Notes: a model not told the origin generated them from the letters alone. A stretch of 64,000 nucleotides of DNA from Paenibacillus sp. 1_12 (GCF_900114475.1 NZ_FOTE01000001.1:719374-783373); one strand, 5' to 3'; shown: positions 36,491-46,506, numbered from the stretch's first letter. A program made the numbers and translations.

Positions 36491-38250
36491 CAATGCCCCT
36501 CCTCGCCAAGCAGACTCATCGAATCTTCCGGATTTGCTTGTGTCTGCACAGGGAATCTCACCAGTACGGTTACCCCACCATGTTCGTTGGACTCCAAGCT
36601 CATCGAGGAAGTTGGACCATACGTCATTCGCAGCCGCTGAAGTACATTCATCAGGCCTATACTTTTATAAGAGCTAAAGACTTCTTCCTTTGGCCGCTGC
36701 AGCCATTCGTTCATTTGATGCATGCGTTCTTCCTCAAGTCCCATTCCGTTATCGGAGATGCTGACGAGCAGCTCTTGATCCTTCAACTTTGTAAAAACCT
36801 TTATCCATGGATGCTCAACAGCCTCTTCAAAGCCGTGTACGAACGCATTCTCCACCAAAGGTTGAAGCAGCAGCTTAGGTATTATGAAATCTTCAGTTTC
36901 CTTTGCTACATGAACACTAAACTCCAATTGGATGTCGTTTCTCATTTGCATAATATCCGCATAATGGGCAAGCAGCTTGCATTCACTTTTCAGTGTGGTC
37001 GGTTCATTAAATTTCATATAAGCTCTTAATAAGCTCATCAAGGAATCAATCTTTTGACTATGATACGTATCGTTATCCAGTATTAAATTACACTTAATCG
37101 AGTTCAATGTATTTAACAAAAAATGCGGCCGTATTTGCGAAAACAACGCTTGCAGCTCCATCACTTTGTTCTGCTCTTGCTCCTGCTCAATGTCGGTAAT
37201 CAACTTGTTAATTTGATCGAGCATCGTATTGAGCGTACTTCCTAAATGACTGATTTCATCCTGCCCCTGTGCTTGGAACTTAATGCTTCGATTGCCGTTA
37301 CCAAACTCCTTTACACCCTTTTCGAGCTCACGAATCGGCCGATAAAGCCTTCCTGCAACGAAGATCGATATGAGAATAAATAAGATAAAGCACGGTATGA
37401 TAAGCAATAGCGAAATGTAAAAGGTTCGGGAAATCTCCCCGACAACCTCCTTCTTGGGTGTCTCATAAATGAGCTTCCATCCCGTCTTCTCAATATTGAT
37501 TTCATTACGGATATTATCATTCAAAGGGTCATCGGCATCTAATGACACTGCTGCATTACCAGCAATCCGGTCTCCCTGTATATCGTAAAGCGCCAACATT
37601 CCGGAGTGAATCTGTTGAAATAACTTGTTGAAATATTTATCAGGAATGACCATAACCAGAGTGGCCAGTTCCCGGTGGTTGGCTGGATCCTGAAGCACCC
37701 TGGACACAATGTATTCCTGTCGTCCATTAGACCCGCTCTCTACAGTTCCTAACCATTGAAGCAGATTCGGCTTCTCCGGGTGAATCCGTGCTTTGACACT
37801 CTCCCATTGCTGCAAAATTTCAACAGGATTGATATCAATGCTTTCCGAAGACTGCACGATAAATCCCTCATTATTGACTAAATACATGAGAATATCCGTA
37901 TTCATGCTGTTCGCAACTGCGAGACTTAGGAAGTTTTTAATCTGCTGATAAGTAAAATACTCGGCTGAAGTCCCGATCTGTTTCATACTTATGAATTGGC
38001 GCAGTTCATTTCTGACAGTTGCATCCTGCACAAAAAAATTGGAAGCATACGTTAACCCATCAATCATTTTCGTGATATCCTTGGCCACAAGCGCGATCAC
38101 TGACTCGTTACTGAGTCTGATTTTATCCTTAACATTGCTCTGAGTGACCATGTAGTTAATGTAAGTAACAGCGATAGTAGGCAGCAATATCAGCAGCAGA
38201 AACGAGATCTGAATTCTTCGATAATACGTAAAGCGTATGATACTGCTCAT
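36490..38250 (-). CDS. Sensor histidine kinase (YesM type)
   Basis: 586 residues: membrane segment at about 11-32 (RIQISFLLLILLPTIAVTYIN), an extracellular sensor of about 240 residues, a second membrane segment near 275-300, HAMP (RPIRELEKGVKEFGNGN), the YesM-type His-kinase box QIRPHFLLNTLNSIK with the phosphorylated His, and an HATPase domain (LLQPLVENAFVHGFEEA, ISDNGMGLEEE). It pairs with the AraC-type response regulator that overlaps its stop and follows the importer genes. Confidence 0.93.
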   Translation of the reverse strand: MSSIIRFTYYRRIQISFLLLILLPTIAVTYINYMVTQSNVKDKIRLSNESVIALVAKDITKMIDGLTYASNFFVQDATVRNELRQFISMKQIGTSAEYFTYQQIKNFLSLAVANSMNTDILMYLVNNEGFIVQSSESIDINPVEILQQWESVKARIHPEKPNLLQWLGTVESGSNGRQEYIVSRVLQDPANHRELATLVMVIPDKYFNKLFQQIHSGMLALYDIQGDRIAGNAAVSLDADDPLNDNIRNEINIEKTGWKLIYETPKKEVVGEISRTFYISLLLIIPCFILFILISIFVAGRLYRPIRELEKGVKEFGNGNRSIKFQAQGQDEISHLGSTLNTMLDQINKLITDIEQEQEQNKVMELQALFSQIRPHFLLNTLNSIKCNLILDNDTYHSQKIDSLMSLLRAYMKFNEPTTLKSECKLLAHYADIMQMRNDIQLEFSVHVAKETEDFIIPKLLLQPLVENAFVHGFEEAVEHPWIKVFTKLKDQELLVSISDNGMGLEEERMHQMNEWLQRPKEEVFSSYKSIGLMNVLQRLRMTYGPTSSMSLESNEHGGVTVLVRFPVQTQANPEDSMSLLGEEGH

Positions 38251-38316
38251 GTCCGCTTCTCACTCCTCATCATGCTATGCCTCTATCGTAATCCTGTTTA
38301 CTGCTTACCACAAGCA

Positions 38317-38343
38317 TATAGGACCCCTTTACGGCGTCCTATA
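38317..38343 (-). other. Hairpin between the binding-protein gene and the kinase gene
   Basis: TATAGGAC (38336-38343 read on the minus strand) pairs with GTCCTATA around an 11-base loop. There is no T-run, so it is more likely an mRNA-stability or partial-termination element than a full terminator. Confidence 0.45.
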
Positions 38344-38355
38344 CGAGGTGTTTCC

Positions 38356-39678
38356 TTATTTCTTGTTTTGTTGGATAATTTTATCCGCTTGCTGAACCAT
38401 CCATTTTTGAGCGTCTTCAGCAGAGGTATTGTCGAGCATAAATTTACTGAAGCCATCTTCCATTACTTTCTTCAATTGAGAACCGTAAGGAATGGCGATG
38501 TCGCCAGATATGGCTGTTTTAATCCTTTTATCGCTCAGCACGGCATTCAGTGATTCTACATCGACCAAGTTTTTATTGCTTCCATACAAGCTTTCGATCA
38601 ATGCTTTGGAATCGCCTTTTTTCCAACCTGACATATCAATTCTTCCGTCCTGTACAGTTGTCATATAACGGATAAATTTATAGGCTTCATCCTTGTTTTT
38701 GGAGCCGTTGGCAATCGCAAGATAATCGCCTCCGATGTTCGTCAAGCCCGGTTCAACTTGTTTCGAAGAACGTGGCAGCGGCGCAAACACGGTTTTGAAA
38801 GTATGCGGATATTTCTCCACATTGCTTACATCACTTAACATGAAGTTTGCACTCATCAGCATAGCCGCTTTGCCTGTAAAAAATTCATTTCGGTAGTTCA
38901 ATTTTGCACCGATTACGTCCGCCAATGGCTTAGCCGACTTGTCTTCCTTTTCCATCACTCTGCGCAGATCGAAGAAATATTTGAAGGATGCATCATCAAA
39001 CAACGGCTTTAAATCTTCTTTCACATAAGGATTCGGCTTGTCCGTGTAAGCAATCGGATTCGTATATTCGCCCCAGCTGTGGAAATACGTACCATAACGA
39101 TCGCCTTTAGTCAGCTTCTTTGCATATTCGCGGTAATCATCCCATGTCCAATCAAATCCCGGAACAGGAAGATTGGCTTCTTTCAATGCATCCTCATTCA
39201 GAAGCACAAACCAGTTATTGGAGGTAATCATAGAAGCATAATATTTGCCTTGATATTTCGGATTTACATAATATTCTTCTTCAGGCTTGATGTTATCCTT
39301 TGCGTATAGCTCGTCCAACGGAGCAAGTACGCCTAAAGCCGATCTTGCCATCACTTCTTCAATGCTCGGCATTTTTACGACGTCCACCTGTTCACCGGAA
39401 GACATCGTAATATCCAGCTTTCTCAAGGTGTCTGAAGCATTGCCGGGAACAAGAGTTATCGGTTCAATTTTTATATTCGGATTCATGCTTTCGTATTTCT
39501 CGATCTGTTTCTTCGTAGCCGCAGACAGCACATCTGTATCATAGTTATAATATTTCAGAGTAACGCTAGCTTTTCCTTGGCCGCTTGTGTTTTCTTTCGA
39601 ATCTTGTGCTCCACAGCCGCTCAATACCGCTACGGCTGCAATAACGCCGCTTAATACAACCATACTTTGCTTTTTCAT
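38356..39678 (-). CDS. Sugar-binding lipoprotein of the glucuronide importer (MalE-type)
   Basis: 440 residues from ATG 39678 (GGGGAG upstream): signal MKKQSMVVLSGVIAAVAVLSGC with lipobox LSGC, a linker, then a family 1 binding protein (TLKYYNYDTDVLSAATKKQIEKYESMNPNIKIE, DWTWDDYREYAKKLTKGDRYGTYF, FTGKAAMLMSANFMLSDVSN). Third gene after the two permeases and followed by YesM/YesN, so the ligand is probably the sugar handled by UidA and the sulfatase. Confidence 0.92.
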   Translation of the reverse strand: MKKQSMVVLSGVIAAVAVLSGCGAQDSKENTSGQGKASVTLKYYNYDTDVLSAATKKQIEKYESMNPNIKIEPITLVPGNASDTLRKLDITMSSGEQVDVVKMPSIEEVMARSALGVLAPLDELYAKDNIKPEEEYYVNPKYQGKYYASMITSNNWFVLLNEDALKEANLPVPGFDWTWDDYREYAKKLTKGDRYGTYFHSWGEYTNPIAYTDKPNPYVKEDLKPLFDDASFKYFFDLRRVMEKEDKSAKPLADVIGAKLNYRNEFFTGKAAMLMSANFMLSDVSNVEKYPHTFKTVFAPLPRSSKQVEPGLTNIGGDYLAIANGSKNKDEAYKFIRYMTTVQDGRIDMSGWKKGDSKALIESLYGSNKNLVDVESLNAVLSDKRIKTAISGDIAIPYGSQLKKVMEDGFSKFMLDNTSAEDAQKWMVQQADKIIQQNKK

Positions 39679-39775
39679 ATGAACTCCCCTTATTTTCGTA
39701 AGTATAAACAAATTGTACATCGAGTCCTTATGAATTGATGTGTATTATCTTGTGTATTATGTGCCATTTGTTGAC
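39679..39775 (-). other. Spacer between permease and binding-protein genes
   Basis: 97 bases with no recognised gene or terminator. It lies inside the operon and carries the ribosome site of the binding-protein gene. Confidence 0.3.
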
Positions 39776-40612
39776 CTAGCCCTTCACTCCGCCGAGTGAA
39801 ATTCCCTTGATGACATGTTTTTGCAAAATGATAAAAATAAGGATCAGCGGCACAATGGCAGCAAGAGAAGCCATCATAATAACCGAGTAGTTATCTGCAT
39901 AATCATTACGGAACAACTGCAGCCCGAGTGGAATTGGGTACAATTCTTGCTTGATCAAGAAGATGAGCGGGTTTTGATAATCGTTCCACGACCAGATAAA
40001 CTTGATAATTCCTACCGTAGCCAAAATCGGTTTCGACAACGGAAGGACGATTTTCCAAAAAATCGTAAAGTAACCTGCCCCATCAATTTTTGCCGCTTCA
40101 ATATATTCGCTGTGAATAGACAGCATAAACTGACGCAATAAAAACGTAAAGTATACCGAGAAGGCGTTCATTAAAATGAGTCCCTCATGTGTGTTGTACA
40201 GGTGCAGCCACTTGAGCAGCATGTACCGAGGTACCAAGGTAGCTTCCGCTGGGATAATCATAAAGGATAAGAGGAGACCGAAAGCGACATTCCTGCCGCG
40301 GAATTCCATCTTCGTAAATGCGAATGCCGCCATTGAAGAAAAAATAAGTGTACACAGCGTCATAATGATCGCAAGCTTTAACGAGTTAAAGTAGAACAAC
40401 GAAAATGGCACTTTCCCGAACCAAACTTCCTTGAAGTTCCCGATAAAATTCCATGATGTCGGTATCCATTGAATTGGATAACTCATCACATCCTGCTCAA
40501 ATTTTGATGCAGCGGACATCATCCATATCAAGGGTACCAGAAACACAACGGATATGACGGCAAGAATCGCCGTTAAAAGCAGCTTAGATGCGTTCATTCT
40601 TTTGGTAAGCAT
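39776..40612 (-). CDS. ABC sugar permease, MalG/MsmG type
   Basis: 278 residues from ATG 40612 (AAGGTGA upstream). Helices plus the EAA loop SEYIEAAKIDGAGYFTIFWKIVLPLSKPIL; ends HVIKGISLGGVKG, the standard MalG-type tail. Partner of 40639-41580. Confidence 0.92.
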   Translation of the reverse strand: MLTKRMNASKLLLTAILAVISVVFLVPLIWMMSAASKFEQDVMSYPIQWIPTSWNFIGNFKEVWFGKVPFSLFYFNSLKLAIIMTLCTLIFSSMAAFAFTKMEFRGRNVAFGLLLSFMIIPAEATLVPRYMLLKWLHLYNTHEGLILMNAFSVYFTFLLRQFMLSIHSEYIEAAKIDGAGYFTIFWKIVLPLSKPILATVGIIKFIWSWNDYQNPLIFLIKQELYPIPLGLQLFRNDYADNYSVIMMASLAAIVPLILIFIILQKHVIKGISLGGVKG

Positions 40613-40638
40613 TTTTATCACCTTCTTCTATATGGTTT

Positions 40639-41580
40639 CTAGGTATTGGATTTATTTTGGATTTTCCATGTAATCATAGTGATCACTCCGACAATAAGGA
40701 ACAGAACCCAGGATATCGCGGAGGCATAACCCATTCTGAAATTACGGAAGCCTTCATCATAAATTAAATAGACAAGAACCGTGGAAGAATCATTAGGTCC
40801 GCCATTGGTCAAAAATGCAATCAAATCAAACACCTTGAACGACGACATCAATAACGTAATAAACAGAAAGGATATCGTAGGTCCGAGCAGAGGCAAGGTT
40901 ATCTTGAAAAACTGCTGGGTCCGAGACGCTCCATCGATGTCCGCTGCTTCGTACATATCATCAGGAATATTCGATAATCCGGCGATATAAATAATGATTT
41001 GGTAACCAATCCCTGCCCAAATCGTAATGATCATGATTGAAATTAAAGAGAAATTAGTGTCAGCCAACCATTTTGGTGGCTCCGTGATACCCATGCTGAT
41101 CAGAAATCGGTTGATCGGCCCTTGGGAAGGGTGATATAAGGCACTCCATACCGCTCCCAACGCGACGATAGAAGAAATGTACGGAATGAAAAAGGCAACT
41201 TTAAAATATTCCTTTCCATACACTTTAGAGTGAATAATGACTGACAGGATTAGCGCCAGGATCATCCCGACCGGCACCGTAACAATCGTAAAGATCGCAT
41301 TATTCTTGAGAGCCATGTAAAACTTTTCATCTGTAAACAGCGTTTTGAAGTTATCCAGTCCGACGAAATTAATGGAAGATAATCCCCCGACCAGATTCCA
41401 ATCTGTAAAGCTCAAATATAACGAAAAAACCAGCGGAAATAAGCTTAGCACCAAGATGCCAATAAATTCCGGGGTAAGAAACAACCAGCCAATTAAGGCA
41501 TCTTTACGACTGTTGTTCCAAAATTTCTTGGGCTGTACAGCTCCCGCTGCTCCAGTGATGTCCCCTTTATGATTAGTCAA
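40639..41580 (-). CDS. ABC sugar permease, MalF/MsmF type
   Basis: 313 residues if started at TTG 41580, which follows GAGGTGAGC at good spacing. The open frame extends to 41853, but that part would cross the terminator and 3' end of the next gene and has no ribosome site. First helix DALIGWLFLTPEFIGILVLSLFPLVFSLYLS; EAA loop DMYEAADIDGASRTQQFFKITLPLLGPT. First gene of the importer/two-component/glucuronidase/sulfatase unit that ends at 31800. Confidence 0.88.
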   Translation of the reverse strand: MTNHKGDITGAAGAVQPKKFWNNSRKDALIGWLFLTPEFIGILVLSLFPLVFSLYLSFTDWNLVGGLSSINFVGLDNFKTLFTDEKFYMALKNNAIFTIVTVPVGMILALILSVIIHSKVYGKEYFKVAFFIPYISSIVALGAVWSALYHPSQGPINRFLISMGITEPPKWLADTNFSLISIMIITIWAGIGYQIIIYIAGLSNIPDDMYEAADIDGASRTQQFFKITLPLLGPTISFLFITLLMSSFKVFDLIAFLTNGGPNDSSTVLVYLIYDEGFRNFRMGYASAISWVLFLIVGVITMITWKIQNKSNT

Positions 41581-41736
41581 ATTGCTCACCTCAACTATGG
41601 ATTGTCTTTGTGTTATAAATATAAGAGGTTCTAGCATATATAGCCGCTTATTATTTTTACCTGTTTGTGCAATATGTTTACTTTTAAATGATATAAAAAC
41701 AAAATTCCTTGAACTCCGCAAACCTGTCTGTAACGC

Positions 41737-41773
41737 AAAAAAGAGCTTTACCACCAGGAAGTGGAAAAGCCCT
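41737..41773 (-). terminator. Rho-independent terminator of the diaminopimelate dehydrogenase gene
   Basis: GGGCTTTTCCAC and GTGGTAAAGCTC form a stem with one mismatch and a 6-base loop, followed by six T on the minus strand, 16 bases past the stop. Confidence 0.87.
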
Positions 41774-41788
41774 TCTATATTTTGTATG

Positions 41789-42763
41789 CTACAACAATTC
41801 GCTTCTAAGTTGTTCCGCAGATTTGGGAGATAAATATCCATAGGGGATATCAAACACCGTTTTCGCTCCTACAAAACCTTCCTTAGCAAACTTATGGATG
41901 GCTCTGGCATAAGCTACCAGCACACTGCCCGTAAATTCAGGATTGCTATCCAGATTGAGTCCAAATTCTATAATCTGCTTGCTGTCGACTCCTGTCTTAC
42001 CACTTCTAAAAACAAGTCCGCCATGCGGCATCAAAGAATGCTTTTCCTGCAATTCCTCGGCGCTAATAAAATGAACCTGTGTATCATAATCAGCAAAATA
42101 ATTAGGCATGGTTGTAATCTCAGTTTCGATACGGGACAAATCTTCTCCAGGCTCCGCCACAACAAAGCACTCTCTAAGATGCTTATCTCTCGTGGACAAT
42201 ACCGGATCTTCCCCGTTTCTTACTTTACTTACTGCTTCCTCATTCGGGATCGTATACTGCACCCCGTTCTTTACACCCTTAATGCGACGAATCGCATCCG
42301 AATGGCCTTGACTTACTCCTTTTCCCCAGAACGTATACTCTTTCCCCTCTGGCAATACCACTTCAGCCAGTAAACGATTCAATGAAAACAATCCTGGATC
42401 CCAACCAGTCGAAATGACACTGGCATGTCCAGTTTTTTTGGCTGCAGCATCTACAGCATCAAAATATTCAGGGATTTTGGCATGCCTGTCGAAACTATCA
42501 ACCGTATTGAACAGTGACGTGATAGAAGGACCTTGCTCCGGTAGATCCGTTGCCGAACCCCCACATAATATCATCACATCAATTTTACCTATATATGTTT
42601 CGATTTCCGAAATATGAACCATTTTAACAGTTGAATTCATACCCTCGGGTTGACGTCTTGTAAATATGGCAACGAGCTCCATGTCTGCATTCTGCTGAAT
42701 GGACGATTGAACACCCCGGCCCAAATTACCGTAACCCACTATACCTACTTTTATCTTGTTCAT
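41789..42763 (-). CDS. ddh: meso-Diaminopimelate dehydrogenase
   Basis: 324 residues from ATG 42763 (GGAGG upstream). Rossmann start IKVGIVGYGNLGRGVQSSI, NADP-binding FTRRQPEG, CGGSATDLPEQGP, SFDRHAKIPEYFDAVDAAAKK, VISTGWDPGLFSLNRLL and FWGKGVSQGHSDAIRRIKGVK, all typical of Ddh, which reductively aminates tetrahydrodipicolinate directly to meso-diaminopimelate for lysine and cell wall. A single-gene unit with its own terminator, unrelated to the flanking sugar operons. Confidence 0.95.
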   Translation of the reverse strand: MNKIKVGIVGYGNLGRGVQSSIQQNADMELVAIFTRRQPEGMNSTVKMVHISEIETYIGKIDVMILCGGSATDLPEQGPSITSLFNTVDSFDRHAKIPEYFDAVDAAAKKTGHASVISTGWDPGLFSLNRLLAEVVLPEGKEYTFWGKGVSQGHSDAIRRIKGVKNGVQYTIPNEEAVSKVRNGEDPVLSTRDKHLRECFVVAEPGEDLSRIETEITTMPNYFADYDTQVHFISAEELQEKHSLMPHGGLVFRSGKTGVDSKQIIEFGLNLDSNPEFTGSVLVAYARAIHKFAKEGFVGAKTVFDIPYGYLSPKSAEQLRSELL

Positions 42764-42826
42764 GACGAGAACCTCCACATTAGATTAACGAATCTATCCG
42801 TTTTAATATAACATGAAGTGTAAGCA

Positions 42827-42848
42827 TTATACAAAATTTTTTGTATAA
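42827..42848. other. AT-rich inverted repeat upstream of ddh
   Basis: TTATACAAAA and TTTTGTATAA (within 42827-42848) form a near-perfect palindrome that contains a TATAAT-like -10 for ddh and touches the araA terminator. It could be a small operator or simply the overlap of promoter and terminator. Confidence 0.35.
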
Positions 42849-42884
42849 AAAAGGAGCTTGCCTCCCATTATGGGACGAAGCTCC
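42847..42884 (-). terminator. Rho-independent terminator of the araDBA operon
   Basis: GGAGCTT and AAGCTCC, with an inner CCCATAATGGG stem, are followed by six T on the minus strand, 25 bases after the araA stop. Confidence 0.88.
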
Positions 42885-42908
42885 TCTTCAGCTGGATGGC
42901 CGCAGCTT

Positions 42909-44399
42909 CTAACGAAGACGCCAGAACAGCTCATTCCACTTCAGTTCATTGCGGAATCCCCGCAGGTTGGTATCCTTATTAATAATGACACTTTCGATAC
43001 CTGTCATTTCTGCCCAATCGAGTAGTTGATCGACCGTAACCACATAGGAGAAAACGGTATGATGAGCACCACCGGCATAAATCCAAGCTTCAGCTGCTTC
43101 TTGCAGGGAAGGCTGAGACTTCCATAGAACTCTCGCTACAGGCAGCTTAGGCATCGATTTATGAGGAGCCACAGCATCCACCTGACTGATGATCAAACGG
43201 AACCGTCCTCCCATATCAACCAAAGATGCATTCACGGCTGCACCGGCACGGCCATCAAAGATCATACGTGCAGGATCTGCTTTGCCGCCAATGGAAAGTG
43301 GATGCACCTCGATTTTGGGACGAGTCGCCGCAATCGTCGGACAAACCTCCAGCATATGCGAGCCCAGCACCAATTCATTACCCGGCTCCAGATGGTATGT
43401 ATAGTCCTCCATAAAGGAAGTCCCTTCATTACCCGCAATAATCTTCATCATCCGTGTCAAAGCTGCTGTTTTCCAATCGCCTTCTCCACCGAAGCCATAG
43501 CCTTGACTCATCAGCCGCTGTACCGCCAGACCCGGCAGCTGCTTGATTCCATGCAAATCCTCAAAGCTGGTCGTGAAGGCGCTAAATCCACCCTCTTGTA
43601 AAAAAGCTTTCATCCCGATTTCAATGCGCGCTTGTTCCAGGATCGAATCCTTTAATGAGCCAGGCGCAAGTCCTTCAGCTGAAATCTCATACAGCTCTGC
43701 ATATTCATCGAATAACGCATGAATCTGGCTGTTGGATACATCGTTTATCCGCTGTACCAGATCACCCACACCATAACCATTAATTGACCAACCGAATTTA
43801 ATTTGTGCTTCTACTTTATCGCCTTCGGTAACCGCTACCTGACGCATGTTGTCGCCAAAACGTGCCAGCTTCAGATTACGGCTTTCGATCACCGCAGCAG
43901 CTGTACGCATCCAGCCTCCGATCCGTTCACGAACCTGAGCTTCCTCCCAATATCCGACCACCACTTTACGGACAATGCCCATGCGGCTGCCGATAAAGCC
44001 GTATTCCCGATCTCCATGAGCCGATTGATTCGTGTTCATAAAATCCATATCGATCGTGTCCCACGGAATATCCCGATTGTATTGCGTGTGCAGATGCAGC
44101 AGCGGCTTGCGCAGCTCTGTTAAGCCTGCGATCCACATTTTGGCTGGCGAAAAGGTGTGCATCCAGGTGATAATCCCTGCGCAGGCTGCATCTGCATTGG
44201 CATCGATACAAAGCTGAAGAATCGCATCTGGTGTGGTCAGAACGCTTTTGAATACGATTTTGAAGGGAATTGCGTTATCACGATCCAAACCTTCGGTGAT
44301 CTCGCGGGAATGCTTCTCGACTTCTAATAACGTTTCAGGGCCGTATAAGTGTTGACTTCCGGTAACGAACCAAAATTCGTAGGGTTTTATTAATAGCAC
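42909..44399 (-). CDS. araA: L-arabinose isomerase
   Basis: 496 residues, the usual length. Family sequence throughout: PYEFWFVTGSQHLYGPETL at the start, ITWMHTFSPAKMWIAGL, LHTQYNRDIPWDTIDMDFMN, FGWSINGYGVGDLV, YGFGGEGDWKTAAL (Glu of the active site), FMEDYTYHLEPG (second Glu) and GAHHTVFSY near the C-terminus. Converts L-arabinose to L-ribulose in the cytosol. Third gene of araDBA, separated from araB by a repeat-rich 417-base gap. Confidence 0.97.
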   Translation of the reverse strand: MLLIKPYEFWFVTGSQHLYGPETLLEVEKHSREITEGLDRDNAIPFKIVFKSVLTTPDAILQLCIDANADAACAGIITWMHTFSPAKMWIAGLTELRKPLLHLHTQYNRDIPWDTIDMDFMNTNQSAHGDREYGFIGSRMGIVRKVVVGYWEEAQVRERIGGWMRTAAAVIESRNLKLARFGDNMRQVAVTEGDKVEAQIKFGWSINGYGVGDLVQRINDVSNSQIHALFDEYAELYEISAEGLAPGSLKDSILEQARIEIGMKAFLQEGGFSAFTTSFEDLHGIKQLPGLAVQRLMSQGYGFGGEGDWKTAALTRMMKIIAGNEGTSFMEDYTYHLEPGNELVLGSHMLEVCPTIAATRPKIEVHPLSIGGKADPARMIFDGRAGAAVNASLVDMGGRFRLIISQVDAVAPHKSMPKLPVARVLWKSQPSLQEAAEAWIYAGGAHHTVFSYVVTVDQLLDWAEMTGIESVIINKDTNLRGFRNELKWNELFWRLR

Positions 44400-44516
44400 A
44401 GTGTTAATCTCCTTTTTTTCACCCTCCCAAACCCTCCCTATAGGGAGGGCCCCAAAGGGCGCTGCCCTCTGGACTCCCCTGGCTGTATGCCGACTGGGGT
44501 GTTCTCGGGGCGCTTA

Positions 44517-44611
44517 TCGTCCCTTGCGGGACACGCTTGGCTTTGGGTGCTGAGGTCCGGGTGCATAATTTTTGTGTATTAGGTCGCTTTTCGTCCCTAT
44601 GGGACACGCTT
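44517..44611. repeat. Two copies of a CGTCCC...GGGACACGCTT hairpin repeat in the araB-araA gap
   Basis: TCGTCCCTTGCGGGACACGC at 44517-44536 and TCGTCCCTATGGGACACGCT at 44591-44610. Each folds as GTCCC/GGGAC. They lie between araB and araA. Confidence 0.6.
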
Positions 44612-44644
44612 AACTTGAGTATGTGGAAATAATTTTAGGGATAA

Positions 44645-44801
44645 GGGCACTTCGTTCCTGGCGGAACATCAGCAGGGCTACAACATTAGTGCAAGATCGG
44701 TAGAGCGACATCAGTGCGACATCAGTGCGACATCAGCAGGGCACTTCGTTCCTATCGGAACATCAGCAGGGCTACAATAATGCGACATTAGTGCAAGATC
44801 G
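44645..44801. repeat. Repeat block with two TTCC/GGAA hairpin units and an 11-base tandem in the araB-araA gap
   Basis: A 39-base unit starting GGGCACTTCGTTCC and ending CAGCAGGGCTACAA is present at 44645-44683 and 44739-44777 and differs only in its 4-base loop (TGGC or TATC). CATTAGTGCAAGATCG follows the first unit directly and the second after 8 bases (44684-44699, 44786-44801). Between them GCGACATCAG(T/C) is repeated three times (44705-44737). No protein is encoded. Possible mRNA-processing element or expanding repeat. Confidence 0.65.
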
Positions 44802-44816
44802 ATTGTGCGACTTCCA

Positions 44817-46487
44817 TTAATTGATTTCTTCTTTGATGGCTTTCAGGCGCTTCATCACGTCGTTCGCGCCGCGACCGAAATAATCATGGAGCTTGCTGTA
44901 TTCCTGATACAGCTTCTCGTAGACCTCGACGTTAGCCGGGATCGGCTTGAACGTTTCCTCGCGGATGCGGGCCATTTGCTGTGCAGCTTCGACGATGGTA
45001 TCATAGCCGCCGTTAGCAGCACCAGCGGCAACAGCGCCGAACATAGCAGCGCCAAGCGCTGGTGTTTGTTTGGAAGCGGCGATTTTGATTTCGCGGTTGG
45101 TTACATCCGCGTAAATTTGCATCAGCAGCTTGTTCTTTTGCGGCAATCCACCGCAAGCATACAGTTCTTGAACTTCAACGCCGTTATTGTGGAAAGCGTC
45201 GATGATTTTGCGTGTGCCATATGCAGTCGATTCAAGCAGAGCACGATAAATTTCCTCAGGCTTAGTCAGCAGCGTGCAGCCGACCAGCAGACCCGTTAGG
45301 TCCGTATCAACCAGCACAGAACGATTGCCATTCCACCAATCCAAAGCAAGCAGACCGGATTGTCCCGGCTGGTAGGTGGAAGCTTGGCGTTCAAGCCATT
45401 CGTGTACGGAAAGGTTAGCGCTTGCGGCGGCTTCGTGTACATAAGCTGGGACAGCTTGCTCTACGTACCAGGCGAAGATATCACCTACAGCAGACTGACC
45501 GGCCTCATAGCCCATATAACCTGGGATGATTCCGTCCTCGACAAAACCGCACATGCCTTCGACCTGTTTTTCATTGTCGCCGAGCAGCATATGGCAAATC
45601 GATGTGCCCATCGCCATTACGAGCTTACCCGGAGTAACGACGCCAACAGCAGGAACTGCGGCATGTGCATCCACATTGCCTACGGCTATTGCTGTACCCG
45701 CTTTGAGACCCGTTACTGCGGCCATCGCTTCAGTAAGCCCACCTGCTTTGGTGCCAAGAGGCAGGACCTCGCCACGCAGCTTAGTATCCGTTAAATGCTC
45801 AAGTCTTGGATCCAGTGCTTTGAAAAAATCCTTACTCGGGTATCCATCCTGCTTATGCCAAATCGATTTGTAGCCTGCCGTGCAGCTGTTGCGAACGGTA
45901 TTCCCTGTCATTTGCGCGATTACCCAATCAGTCGCTTCCAGGAACAGATCCGTACGCTCGTAAATATGCGGCGCTTCGTTCAGGATTTGCCAAATCTTTG
46001 CGATCATCCATTCGGAGGATATTTTGCCGCCGTAACGGGGCAGGAAAGCTTCTCCACGCTGCTCAGCGATCTCATTGAGCAGGTTCGCTTCATCTTGAGC
46101 CGCATGATGCTTCCACAGCTTCAGCCAGCTATGAGGCTGATCCTTCAGCTCGGGATCGAAGCATAACGGCACACCATTTGCATCAACGGGGAGCATCGTA
46201 CACGCAGTAAAATCGATCCCCAAACCAATCACATCGGCAGGATCGATACCAGATTGCTTCAGCACGGCCGGAATCGATTGCTTAAGTACTGTAATATAAT
46301 CGGCTGGATGCTGCAGTGCCCAATCCATCTCCAGCTTTACGCCGGATTCCGGCAGCTGCTCGTCAATAACATTATGTGGATATGGCGTAACATGGTCCGC
46401 CAACTCCGTTCCATTACTTAAATCTACCAGCACGGCCCGACCGGATTCGGTTCCGTAGTCAACACCGATTGCATATTTGTTGCCCAA
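44817..46487 (-). CDS. araB: L-ribulokinase
   Basis: 556 residues from TTG 46487, which follows GGAGG by 8 bases and matches the usual family start ([21 protein letters not shown]). The ATG 15 bases upstream has no ribosome site. FGGY kinase: N-terminal phosphate site above, [66 protein letters not shown] and [19 protein letters not shown]. It phosphorylates L-ribulose to ribulose 5-phosphate. The araD stop lies 19 bases upstream. Confidence 0.95.
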   Translation of the reverse strand: MGNKYAIGVDYGTESGRAVLVDLSNGTELADHVTPYPHNVIDEQLPESGVKLEMDWALQHPADYITVLKQSIPAVLKQSGIDPADVIGLGIDFTACTMLPVDANGVPLCFDPELKDQPHSWLKLWKHHAAQDEANLLNEIAEQRGEAFLPRYGGKISSEWMIAKIWQILNEAPHIYERTDLFLEATDWVIAQMTGNTVRNSCTAGYKSIWHKQDGYPSKDFFKALDPRLEHLTDTKLRGEVLPLGTKAGGLTEAMAAVTGLKAGTAIAVGNVDAHAAVPAVGVVTPGKLVMAMGTSICHMLLGDNEKQVEGMCGFVEDGIIPGYMGYEAGQSAVGDIFAWYVEQAVPAYVHEAAASANLSVHEWLERQASTYQPGQSGLLALDWWNGNRSVLVDTDLTGLLVGCTLLTKPEEIYRALLESTAYGTRKIIDAFHNNGVEVQELYACGGLPQKNKLLMQIYADVTNREIKIAASKQTPALGAAMFGAVAAGAANGGYDTIVEAAQQMARIREETFKPIPANVEVYEKLYQEYSKLHDYFGRGANDVMKRLKAIKEEIN

Positions 46488-46506
46488 ACTGTTCGCCTCC
46501 ATGATT

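Noticed and set aside
41581..41853. N-terminal 91-codon extension of the permease frame
   Set aside because: It overlaps the terminator and end of ddh, has no ribosome site, and such an extension is not typical for MalF-type permeases.
44419..44607. 62-codon minus-strand frame in the araB-araA gap
   Set aside because: Composition comes from the GC-rich repeats; no ribosome site or homology.
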